From the NCBI GenBank assembly GCA_021734105.1, contig JAIPJP010000010.1, forward strand, positions 1 to 32,426: DNA of 32,426 nt, read 5' to 3'. This DNA comes from Candidatus Woesearchaeota archaeon (GTDB lineage: Archaea; Nanobdellota; Nanobdellia; Woesearchaeales; SKGA01). This document shows, one piece after another, positions 6,754 through 12,918 of the stretch. How positions within the stretch are numbered: position 1 is the first letter of the stretch; each line of letters starts with the position of its first letter. A program made the position numbers and the translations under genes. The notes under the pieces are model-generated. The model was not told the DNA's origin. It did not search any database and saw only the letters and a program-made list of their open reading frames with translations.

Positions 6754-7224
6754 ATGAAAACAGAAGAATTTGAAACTCCAAAAATCGAAATGGAAGAGCA
6801 AGAAAGCCAAATACTAAAAGAGCCAATAGAAGAAGAACCACAAGCAGAAGAAACAACTCTTGAAGAGCCAAAAATCACAGGACAAAGCGAAGAATACAAA
6901 ACATTTGCTAAAACAATCCACACAATAATATTTTCTGTTGCCAAAATGCAAGTAGAAGAAGAAAAAAGAGAACTTCTTGACGAATCAGGAGCAAGAATAA
7001 TGCAAAAATGGGATAAATGGCAATTCGTAGAAAAATACGGAGCAGAAGCAACCTACTTAATGCTTTGGGGCGATATCCTGCAAGTAAATTTCTTTAGCAA
7101 AAAAGCACAAGAAACAAACGAAGAAAAAGAAGAGAAATACATACCAATAGAAAACGACCACACACCACAACCAAAAACAGAGAATCAACCAGCAGACTTT
7201 ACGCAAACATTAGCGAGGTTATGA
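6754..7224 (+). CDS. Unknown acidic protein, 156 aa
   Basis: A 156-residue protein with a very acidic, low-complexity N-terminal third. A helical core of about residues 45-125 follows (EYKTFAKTIHTIIFSVAKMQ, EKYGAEATYLMLWGDILQ), then a disordered C-terminus. The start is the ATG at 6754, nine bases after GGAG. The stop overlaps the next start (ATGA). It is not recognised. It sits two genes before the packaging ATPase and could be a minor virion or scaffold-type protein, which is a guess from position. Confidence 0.65.
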   Translation: MKTEEFETPKIEMEEQESQILKEPIEEEPQAEETTLEEPKITGQSEEYKTFAKTIHTIIFSVAKMQVEEEKRELLDESGARIMQKWDKWQFVEKYGAEATYLMLWGDILQVNFFSKKAQETNEEKEEKYIPIENDHTPQPKTENQPADFTQTLARL

Positions 7225-7544
7225 AAATGGAATATAAACAACGATTGCTAAAAGTCTATTATGAAATAGAAGAACTAATCAAAAAGCATGAATTGGGAAA
7301 AATAAGCATAATGGGAATACCAATTAATGCAACTGATTACCTACTTAAAAAAATGCCAGAACTCTACTATTTTGCTAAAGAAAACGAAGAAAAAACAAAA
7401 GAAACACTAAAAACAATTCAAGAAAAAATAAACTTCTTGCTTAATGAAAATGATAAAAATAAAAACCAATCAAAGAATATTCATAACAGGCAAAACCCAA
7501 AGCGGAAAAACCAACTTTGCGAAATATCTCATAAGACAGCTTAA
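7221..7544 (+). CDS. Unknown helical protein, 107 aa, overlapping the ATPase gene
   Basis: A 107-residue lysine- and glutamate-rich, mainly helical protein (LKVYYEIEELIKKHELGK, later TKETLKTIQEKINFLL). The last third (NENDKNKNQSKN...) lies in the 101-base overlap with the ATPase gene and is low-complexity, so the fold probably ends near residue 75. The overlap is long for this compact element. A stop at 7429 in the ATPase frame shows the ATPase frame cannot extend back, so a simple fusion by frameshift is not implied. The family is unknown. Confidence 0.6.
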   Translation: MKMEYKQRLLKVYYEIEELIKKHELGKISIMGIPINATDYLLKKMPELYYFAKENEEKTKETLKTIQEKINFLLNENDKNKNQSKNIHNRQNPKRKNQLCEISHKTA

Positions 7545-8052
7545 AAACTATATCATATACGATATAAAAAGAGAATATTCAAGCTTTGGAATAGTAGTCC
7601 ATACAAAAAAAGAGTTTCTAATATCACTAAAAAGAGGATACTCTCAAATAGTCATACAACCAAACGATTTAAGTAAAGAAAACTTTAACGAAATATGCCA
7701 AACAATATTTCAAAAACTAACAAACATAATCTTAATAGTGGATGAAGTCCATAAATTCTGCACAAAATCAAGCATACCATACTACTTAAACGCAATAGTA
7801 ACCGTAGGAGCAAGTCTTGGCATAGGATTTATGGGAATAAGCCAAAGATGTGCAAATGTGCATAATGACATATTAGCAAGTAGCGAATATATAATAAGCT
7901 TTTACCAATTCCTCGACAACGACATAAACAAACTAAAAGAATTCTTAGGAACAGAAGCAGAAAAACTCAAAAACATAGAATACTACTATTTCCTAATGTT
8001 CTCAATATTCGACAAAAAAATAAAATTCTACAAATCAATCAAGAAGATGTAG
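7444..8052 (+). CDS. FtsK/HerA-superfamily genome-packaging ATPase
   Basis: A 202-residue P-loop ATPase. Walker A is GKTQSGKT (residues 16-23), Walker B is ILIVDEVHK (Asp100-Glu101), and GISQR near 131-135 carries the conserved Gln and a possible arginine finger. The protein is the bare catalytic core, the size of the packaging ATPases of STIV (about 204 residues) and PRD1 (about 227), which pump DNA into membrane-containing icosahedral capsids. The first ATG is at 7444, with a second at 7450; no good ribosome site is seen, so coupling to the upstream gene is likely. Its end overlaps the antisense gene at 8035-8052. Confidence 0.87.
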   Translation: MKMIKIKTNQRIFITGKTQSGKTNFAKYLIRQLKNYIIYDIKREYSSFGIVVHTKKEFLISLKRGYSQIVIQPNDLSKENFNEICQTIFQKLTNIILIVDEVHKFCTKSSIPYYLNAIVTVGASLGIGFMGISQRCANVHNDILASSEYIISFYQFLDNDINKLKEFLGTEAEKLKNIEYYYFLMFSIFDKKIKFYKSIKKM

Positions 8053-8709
8053 TTTTCTGTTTCTTCTGTTCAGATTTAACTCTTTTTTAACTTTTTCAAT
8101 AGCTTTAAGATGTTGCTTATTTTCTTCTTGAATATCCTTTTTAGTATAAACTACTGTTTTTAATCTATGAAATCCAGTAGAAAGATGATGTATATCTTTT
8201 TGCATACTTTCAATATTTTTAGCAATTTTGTATAAAGGCGGTTCGCCTAATTGAGACATTCCAAAGAGTTCTGAAAAGTCAATAATGAAAACTTCTTTAT
8301 GAATTTTTCCAAGAACATCTTTATACATTACTTTTATTTTAATTGGTTCTTTTTTTGATTCTGAATTATCCGCAAGACTGGTATAAAAAAACCTTATCTC
8401 TTGATTAGGAGCAAGATATTTCAATCCATTCTTAACTAAATTCATTTCTGAAAGCTTTTTGCCATCATCATAATCTAAATCTGAAAGCAATTTAAATTTA
8501 ATATTATATGCAGACCCTAAACCATTATTTTTTATTTTCAAATCGATAAAATTTATCCATTCCTCACGAGGTTCAAATGTTACAGAAATATGAGGCATAA
8601 ATTGGGAAAGTCTCATCTTTCTTGTTTCAGAGACTAATTTCCAAGTAAGAATAGCATAAACTACTGTTGCTATTGCCACAACTCCTGAAAAAACGATATT
8701 CCAATCCAT
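8035..8709 (-). CDS. Membrane-anchored protein with beta-sandwich-like domain, 224 aa
   Basis: A 224-residue protein. One N-terminal membrane helix (IVFSGVVAIATVVYAIL, residues 4-20) is followed by a beta-rich region with ISVTFEPREEWINFIDLKIK and IKIKVMYKDVLGKIHKEVF, and a basic coiled-coil tail. Similar anchored proteins of unknown function are widespread in prokaryotes. It is transcribed against the virus genes from its own TATA box (around 8732-8739, about 26 bases before the ATG). It looks like an independently expressed cargo gene, perhaps active in the lysogen; a role in exclusion or defence is speculation. Its 3' end overlaps the ATPase gene by 18 bases. Confidence 0.75.
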   Translation of the reverse strand: MDWNIVFSGVVAIATVVYAILTWKLVSETRKMRLSQFMPHISVTFEPREEWINFIDLKIKNNGLGSAYNIKFKLLSDLDYDDGKKLSEMNLVKNGLKYLAPNQEIRFFYTSLADNSESKKEPIKIKVMYKDVLGKIHKEVFIIDFSELFGMSQLGEPPLYKIAKNIESMQKDIHHLSTGFHRLKTVVYTKKDIQEENKQHLKAIEKVKKELNLNRRNRKLHLLD

Positions 8710-8834
8710 ACACACTGGTAAAACCTAACCTTATTTAAAAATATTTATTCAAATACGCAATATTTCTGCATTAATGTTTTATTAGCAATTTCTCTATTAT
8801 TTTGTAGATTAAAGTTTTATGGGGGTTTGATACT
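8710..8834. promoter_or_regulatory. Divergent promoter region of the structural operon
   Basis: A 125-base A/T-rich gap separates the leftward membrane protein from the rightward structural genes. A TATA-like TTTAAATA around 8732-8739 serves the leftward gene. A rightward TATA is less distinct. GGGGGT at 8821-8826 is the ribosome site of the first structural gene. Confidence 0.45.
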
Positions 8835-8927
8835 ATGAAAGCAAAGAGCATTATGATTGTGGCTGTTATTGCTATTGTTGCTGTGGCAGTTGCGAAGAGG
8901 ATACCGCAAATAAATCAATATTTGTAA
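8835..8927 (+). CDS. Single-helix membrane peptide, 30 aa
   Basis: A 30-codon gene. After MKAKS comes one hydrophobic helix (IMIVAVIAIVAVAVA), then KRIPQINQYL. GGGGGT lies 8 bases before the ATG. It opens the structural operon 17 bases before the capsid gene. In membrane-containing icosahedral viruses such tiny proteins line the internal membrane, which is the inferred role. Confidence 0.7.
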   Translation: MKAKSIMIVAVIAIVAVAVAKRIPQINQYL

Positions 8928-8944
8928 AAGGGGGATAAATAAAA

Positions 8945-9877
8945 ATGGTTATGCACAAAAGATTTTTAGGCAGTTTGTCATATTCTGCAAATGGAAAAAG
9001 CACTCTTGAAATTCCTAAAGATAGTTTTCTAAAAAAGCTTACTTGTAGGATTAGAGGTCAATGTGATTCAGGGTCAGCAGTTTCTCGAAGCGAAAACAAC
9101 CCAACAGAATTAATTAAACGAATGGAAATAGTCGCAAATGGTAAAGATACCATCAAAAGCGTAAGCTTTGCTAATTCTTATATTATGGATAAATACCAAA
9201 GCGGAACGACACCCGAAAAAGTGCAAACACCAGCGAGTGCGTCACAGAGCAACCAGTCTTTTAGTGCAACCACTTATATTGATTTTGACCTTGACAGAGA
9301 TGAACTTGATACCTTACTTCCTGCACAAGAACTTAACACTTTGCAGTTAGTTATAACATGGGGTCAAGCAACAGATATTGATTCAGGAACAGGGTTTAAT
9401 ATTGATTGGGCTTATCTTGATGTAACAGTCGAAGAAGAGGGAAACCCTGAAGAAATGGGTCTTGAAGCTCAAAATATGGGCGTAATCAAAGAGTTTGAAA
9501 TCGTGCAAGATGTAACAGCGTCAGGAGTGCAAACGATTAAACTTCCTCTTGGAAATGTCTATCAAAAAATATTCCTAAAACTTGTTGATAATGGGGTTCA
9601 AAGCAACACTTTATGCACAGATTTTGAGGTTTTACTTAATGGACTGCAAACAGTCAGAAAAGAAAGGTTTGACATGAGCAGGGCAGATGACAAAACAGAA
9701 TACGGTCTTGAAAGTGTTGAAAATGGCGTAACCATGATTGACTTTGACTTAGGCGGAAGTGAGCCAATAGATACAGGCGAAGCGTCAAGTTTTGAGTTAA
9801 AAATTAATTGTGGAACACCAACAGGAACAGCCAACATCAGCGTAGTAACTCAAGAACTCATCTTGCCAAATGAGTAA
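8945..9877 (+). CDS. Candidate double-jelly-roll major capsid protein
   Basis: A 310-residue, beta-rich, acidic protein with no signal peptide and little predicted helix. Two halves can be seen. Residues 1-160 carry LEIPKDSFLKKLTCRIRG, IKRMEIVANGKDTIKS and LDTLLPAQELNTLQLVITWG. Residues 170-310 carry IKEFEIVQDV, TIKLPLGNVYQKIFLKLVDN and FEVLLNG. The repeated pattern, a beta strand followed by a short phrase on a scalar quantity or quasi-symmetric strand pairs, is what is seen in PM2-like and metagenomic double-jelly-roll capsid proteins. Length, position next to the packaging ATPase and the following membrane proteins agree. GGGGGAT lies 8 bases before the ATG. The assignment is from pattern and context, not from alignment. 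Confidence 0.75.
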   Translation: MVMHKRFLGSLSYSANGKSTLEIPKDSFLKKLTCRIRGQCDSGSAVSRSENNPTELIKRMEIVANGKDTIKSVSFANSYIMDKYQSGTTPEKVQTPASASQSNQSFSATTYIDFDLDRDELDTLLPAQELNTLQLVITWGQATDIDSGTGFNIDWAYLDVTVEEEGNPEEMGLEAQNMGVIKEFEIVQDVTASGVQTIKLPLGNVYQKIFLKLVDNGVQSNTLCTDFEVLLNGLQTVRKERFDMSRADDKTEYGLESVENGVTMIDFDLGGSEPIDTGEASSFELKINCGTPTGTANISVVTQELILPNE

Positions 9878-9891
9878 GGGGGTGAGTTACT

Positions 9892-10041
9892 TTGGTATGG
9901 TTTGATTTTAGCGTCATACCGCCAAAAATAAGCGGTGGCGGTGGCGATAAACCTGTTTTATCTTCTGTTAATTGGACTATGTTAGCAGTAGCTATAATCG
10001 GTTTATTGTTTGTGCTAAAGGAGTTTAAAGGGCAAAAATGA
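9892..10041 (+). CDS. Small membrane protein, 49 aa, TTG start
   Basis: A 49-codon gene starting at TTG, 5 bases after GGGGGTGAG. A glycine-rich segment (KISGGGGDK) precedes one hydrophobic helix (WTMLAVAIIGLLFVL) and a basic end (KEFKGQK). It overlaps the next start (ATGA). The other in-frame candidate, GTG within the ribosome site, runs into a stop in its own frame. Probably a virion membrane protein. Confidence 0.65.
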   Translation: MVWFDFSVIPPKISGGGGDKPVLSSVNWTMLAVAIIGLLFVLKEFKGQK

Positions 10042-10157
10042 GAGGCGTAAAATTCCTTATGTTACTTGTGGGTTTTGTAATGATTGTCATTCCTGAACCT
10101 GCAACCACAGGAGCAGGAATTTTGTTAGTTCTCGCAAGTTTTGGGGTTAAAGGATAA
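10038..10157 (+). CDS. Small membrane protein, 39 aa
   Basis: A 39-codon gene with two short hydrophobic segments, VKFLMLLVGFVMIVI and GAGILLVLASFGV, joined by PEPATT, so a helical hairpin in the membrane is likely. It overlaps both neighbours by a few bases (ATGA upstream, TAATG downstream), so translation is coupled along the operon. Confidence 0.65.
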   Translation: MRGVKFLMLLVGFVMIVIPEPATTGAGILLVLASFGVKG

Positions 10158-11032
10158 TGGCAAGAAGAAGAAAAAGCAGGAAGAGTTCAAGAAAATCAAC
10201 TCGTAGAAGTTCAAAGAGAAGCTACTCTAAAAGCCGTTCTAAATCTCGTTCAAGAAGCACAAAGAAAAGAAGTAGTTTAAAATCTCGTCTTTCAAGTATC
10301 GCAAAGAAAGTTAGAAGCACAGCAAAAAGAGTTTCAAGCAGAGCAAAAAAGACTTTTTCAAGAGTAAAAAAAAGAATTACTACAAGAAAAACATACTCAA
10401 GACCAAAACCAAAAGTTTCAACAAAATCATATTCAAAAAAGTCATATTCAAAACCAGCAGTAAAGAAAAAATCAAGACTTTCAAGTGTGAAAAGCTTTTT
10501 TAGAAAAGCAAAGAGTAGCGTTTCGTCTCGACTTTCTAAATATAAATCTAAAGCTAAAAAAGTCATGCACAAAAGTTCAAGTTTTTTGAGAAAAGCAACC
10601 TCAAGAATAGGAAGAGTATCAAAGAAAAGCACAAAGAAAATGGGGCGAAGTGCAAAAGGTTTATTCTCAAAAATGAGAGGAGCAGGAAAAAGCGTCTTAA
10701 CAAAAAGCCGTAAGTTGTTTAGTAATATTGGAAAAGGACTAAAAAAAGGTTTTAGCATAGCAACAAAACCAGCAAAAGCAGGGTTAAACATTGCGAAAAA
10801 AACAGGCGGTTTTATTCTTGGAAGCATAAAAAATCATGCTAAAGAAGTCAAAGAAAAAGGAATCATAGGCAAAACTTTTGATGATTTTAAAACAGCTCTT
10901 TTTGGTCAGCAAGACGAACAAATAACAGGGGCTTTGAACATTAAGGAAAAGAAAAAACCTAATTTCTTGCTACTTGCAGGAGCAGGAGTTTTGGCATATT
11001 ACTTGACAAAGGAGTATATTTGGAAAAAATGA
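10157..11032 (+). CDS. Protamine-like very basic protein with C-terminal membrane helix
   Basis: A 291-residue protein. The first 170 or so residues are almost only Lys, Arg and Ser (it begins MARRRKSRKSSRKSTRRSSK), like protamines and adenovirus core proteins. A middle part of about residues 175-235 is amphipathic and glycine-rich (GKGLKKGFSIATKPAKAGLN). A short acidic segment follows, then a C-terminal hydrophobic helix (FLLLAGAGVLAYYL) with basic end. Its place directly after the candidate capsid and membrane-protein genes suggests a virion protein that condenses the genome and ties it to the inner membrane. The complementary-strand frame over this gene is an artefact of its biased codons. 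Confidence 0.8.
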   Translation: MARRRKSRKSSRKSTRRSSKRSYSKSRSKSRSRSTKKRSSLKSRLSSIAKKVRSTAKRVSSRAKKTFSRVKKRITTRKTYSRPKPKVSTKSYSKKSYSKPAVKKKSRLSSVKSFFRKAKSSVSSRLSKYKSKAKKVMHKSSSFLRKATSRIGRVSKKSTKKMGRSAKGLFSKMRGAGKSVLTKSRKLFSNIGKGLKKGFSIATKPAKAGLNIAKKTGGFILGSIKNHAKEVKEKGIIGKTFDDFKTALFGQQDEQITGALNIKEKKKPNFLLLAGAGVLAYYLTKEYIWKK

Positions 11033-11112
11033 AACTCAACGAAATAGCAACGATAATCGGAATAATTGCAGGAGCAATAACGATTTTAGGATTTTTAAGC
11101 AAGAGGAATTAA
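11029..11112 (+). CDS. Single-helix membrane peptide, 27 aa
   Basis: A 27-codon gene overlapping the stop of the basic protein (ATGA). It is one hydrophobic helix (ATIIGIIAGAITILGFL) ending SKRN. It is too short to classify. The overlap and the run of similar peptides in this operon support its being real. Confidence 0.6.
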   Translation: MKLNEIATIIGIIAGAITILGFLSKRN

Positions 11113-11118
11113 AAGAAA

Positions 11119-11571
11119 ATGCAAGACTATCCACTTCATTTATTTGAAACAGTATTCAAGCAGTTTTATGCAAATGCAACAGGCAATATAGACTTAAAAC
11201 CGCCACAAGATGAATATTATTTTGTCAAAGAAATAAATCTTAGTGGAAACAGACCGCTTATTTGTATTGCTTACATGGGGCTTAATACAGACGCTTCTCT
11301 TAAAGGGATTCGTTCAGGCAGATGTGATTCATACGGTAGATTAAAACTAAACTTTCCAACATTTGTAAAAATAGACCCGCAAAAAAAGTTTAGATTTACG
11401 GTTTTCTTAACTGATGGGGATTGTTACGGGGATTATACTTATTTTGTTGTCAAGAAAGATATTTTTGACAAGCTTAATGCAAATATGCAAAAAATGTTAG
11501 TTAATGGGCAACTCTTTGAAGCTTATGATAAGATTGCTCCAATGGGGGTGTTTCCATCATGGCAGAAATAA
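11119..11571 (+). CDS. Probable minor virion protein, 150 aa
   Basis: A 150-residue soluble protein with alternating hydrophobic segments (YYFVKEINLSG, RPLICIAYMGL, RFTVFLTDGDCYGDYTYFVV) and an apparent helical C-terminus (IFDKLNANMQKMLVNG). This fits a beta-sandwich plus helix. It lies in the structural operon 6 bases after the preceding stop and overlaps the next gene by 13 bases. The family is not recognised; a capsid-associated role is inferred from position. Confidence 0.65.
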   Translation: MQDYPLHLFETVFKQFYANATGNIDLKPPQDEYYFVKEINLSGNRPLICIAYMGLNTDASLKGIRSGRCDSYGRLKLNFPTFVKIDPQKKFRFTVFLTDGDCYGDYTYFVVKKDIFDKLNANMQKMLVNGQLFEAYDKIAPMGVFPSWQK

Positions 11572-11879
11572 CTAACCCTGAAACAACGCCTGTTAATAGT
11601 CGTTTAAATGGTCTTGACATTCACAACATGGCAAGAATAAGTATTCCTCAATGGACTAACATAAATTCATATTCTTTTGGTGTTACTTGTAAAAAACTCA
11701 TATTGCACAATCCAACAGGATATGGTGACATTCGTTTTTGGGTAGGTGTAAGTCCAAGCACAGGCAACTACATGACACTCAAAGAGGGAGCAACCATAGA
11801 GATAGATTGCAGAGTTTCAACGCTATATAGTTGTGGAGTTACAGGCAACGCATACATAGAGGTAATAGTGCTAAAATGA
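11559..11879 (+). CDS. Small beta-sandwich protein, candidate vertex or decoration protein, 106 aa
   Basis: A 106-residue protein with a disordered N-terminus, then a beta pattern: KKLILHNPTGYGDIRFWVG, VSPSTGNYMTLKEGATIEID, GNAYIEVIVLK. The order is strand, turn, TG, L-x-G/E-G-A, strand. Many small virion or phage surface beta-sandwich proteins share this rhythm. A single jelly-roll penton is the most interesting possibility, because double-jelly-roll viruses need one. The ATG is 8 bases after GGGGGTG, inside the previous gene. Confidence 0.6.
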   Translation: MAEITNPETTPVNSRLNGLDIHNMARISIPQWTNINSYSFGVTCKKLILHNPTGYGDIRFWVGVSPSTGNYMTLKEGATIEIDCRVSTLYSCGVTGNAYIEVIVLK

Positions 11880-12166
11880 AAATCACAAAAGCAGTAAGGA
11901 AAAACGAGAAAATTATCGCTTATGTAGAAACAGACGAGCCAATGTTTCAAGATTTGAATTTAGAAACTAAAGAAGTAATCAAATCAAGCAAAGAAAAAAT
12001 AGTCAAGATTGTAGAGGTTAATGACCTGCATGATGACGATTTAAACAAAGAAAGCATACTCAAAGAACTTGAGAAAAAAGAAGAAATAATCTTTGAAAAT
12101 GTCGAGCTAAAAGCCGAAGAAATCAAAGAAAAAGCCAAAGCAAAAAAGGGTATAAGGGAGTGGTAA
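11876..12166 (+). CDS. Acidic coiled-coil protein, 96 aa
   Basis: A 96-residue protein overlapping the previous stop (ATGA). The N-terminus is beta-like (MKITKAVRKNEKIIAYVETD). From about residue 25 it is charged and helical, with repeated K, E, I and V in heptad-like spacing (LKELEKKEEIIFENVELKAE). The family is not recognised. I start at the ATG at 11876, with GAGGT some 12 bases upstream, because the longer frame runs back inside the previous gene. Confidence 0.6.
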   Translation: MKITKAVRKNEKIIAYVETDEPMFQDLNLETKEVIKSSKEKIVKIVEVNDLHDDDLNKESILKELEKKEEIIFENVELKAEEIKEKAKAKKGIREW

Positions 12167-12169
12167 AAA

Positions 12170-12412
12170 ATGCCTCATAAAATACATTATCATAAAGGTT
12201 ACGGATGGGTATATCATAGAAAAGACGGAGCAATAGTTATTCATGGAAGAAGACACTCAAAAAGAGACTTAAAAAAAGACCGTCAAAGAATGGCAAAAAG
12301 CCACCTAAAGAAAAAACAAAGACAAGGATACGGACATACTGGGGATTATTACGGACAAAGAAAACCACGAAAAGGCACAAGAGCAAAAGATTTTCTTGAC
12401 GGATTCATATAG
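12170..12412 (+). CDS. Small basic protein with DFLDGF C-terminus, 80 aa
   Basis: An 80-residue protein rich in Lys, Arg, His, Gly and Tyr (it begins MPHKIHYHKGYGWVYHRKDG), likely to bind nucleic acid. It ends AKDFLDGFI, matching the ends of the 85-aa zinc-ribbon protein and of the next gene's product. The ATG follows GGGAGTGG by a few bases, 3 bases after the preceding stop. No family is recognised. Confidence 0.65.
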   Translation: MPHKIHYHKGYGWVYHRKDGAIVIHGRRHSKRDLKKDRQRMAKSHLKKKQRQGYGHTGDYYGQRKPRKGTRAKDFLDGFI

Positions 12413-12423
12413 AGGTTAGTGTT

Positions 12424-12762
12424 ATGTGGAATAAACCAACATTAAAGCAATTAGAGAAAGTTCCTGATTTGTATAGTCAAGAAAATGTCAAAGATAAAAA
12501 AATATATCTTAAATTCTTTCTTGGCTCATGGACTTGGTATATTGCAGAAATAAACCACAAAAACTATGACACCATGTTTGGATATGTAATATCGCCAATG
12601 GGTTCAGAATGGGGTTATATATCACTAAAAGAATTAATCGGACTAAAACAATTATTCGTAGAAGTAGATAGGGACATCTATTCAGTAACACCATACAAAC
12701 CAAAAAAGTTTTCAGAACTAATGAAAGAAGAACAAAATAAAGACTTCTTGGATGACTTATAA
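12424..12762 (+). CDS. DUF2958 family protein
   Basis: A 112-residue protein matching the DUF2958 pattern: YLKFFLGSWTWYIAEIN, then FGYVISPMGSEWGYISLKEL, then VEVDRDIYSVTP. DUF2958 proteins occur mainly on plasmids, phages and other mobile elements, and their function is not established. Here one lies near the end of the structural operon, with GAGGT upstream. The last residues, NKDFLDDL, repeat the C-terminal motif of two other element proteins and are not part of the usual domain. The domain call is from memory of the family pattern. Confidence 0.75.
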   Translation: MWNKPTLKQLEKVPDLYSQENVKDKKIYLKFFLGSWTWYIAEINHKNYDTMFGYVISPMGSEWGYISLKELIGLKQLFVEVDRDIYSVTPYKPKKFSELMKEEQNKDFLDDL

Positions 12763-12764
12763 AA

Positions 12765-12917
12765 ATGATAGAAAGCGAAATAATAAACCTAATTGGAAAC
12801 ATGGGCTTTCCTATTGCAATGTGCTTTTATCTCATGTTCAGATTTGAAAAAACACTACAAAAAAACACAGAAAGTGTGCAAGAACTAACAAAATACTTAA
12901 AAGATAAAAAGAATTAA
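12765..12917 (+). CDS. YvrJ-like small membrane protein, 50 aa
   Basis: A 50-codon gene. LIGNMGFPIAMCFYLMFRFE followed by a charged, helical tail (KTLQKNTESVQELTKYLKDK) is the pattern of the YvrJ family, small one-helix membrane proteins common in phages and their hosts and sometimes grouped with holin-like proteins. It starts 2 bases after the DUF2958 stop and is the last gene of the structural operon. Its stop abuts the convergent restriction-modification gene, with 1 base between the ends. A lysis or membrane-perturbing role is possible but unproven. Confidence 0.65.
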   Translation: MIESEIINLIGNMGFPIAMCFYLMFRFEKTLQKNTESVQELTKYLKDKKN

Positions 12918-12918
12918 C

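Noticed and set aside
6536-6871. 111-aa leucine-rich leftward frame opposite the zinc-ribbon genes
   Set aside because: It is the complement of Lys/Gln/Glu-rich genes; no start signal.
7221-8052. Frameshifted single gene joining the 107-aa protein and the ATPase
   Set aside because: A stop at 7429 in the ATPase frame and an ATPase that is already full length make a fusion unnecessary.
10222-10827. 201-aa leftward frame opposite the basic protein
   Set aside because: It is a mirror of Lys/Arg/Ser codons on the other strand, giving an implausible Leu/Phe-rich protein without a ribosome site.
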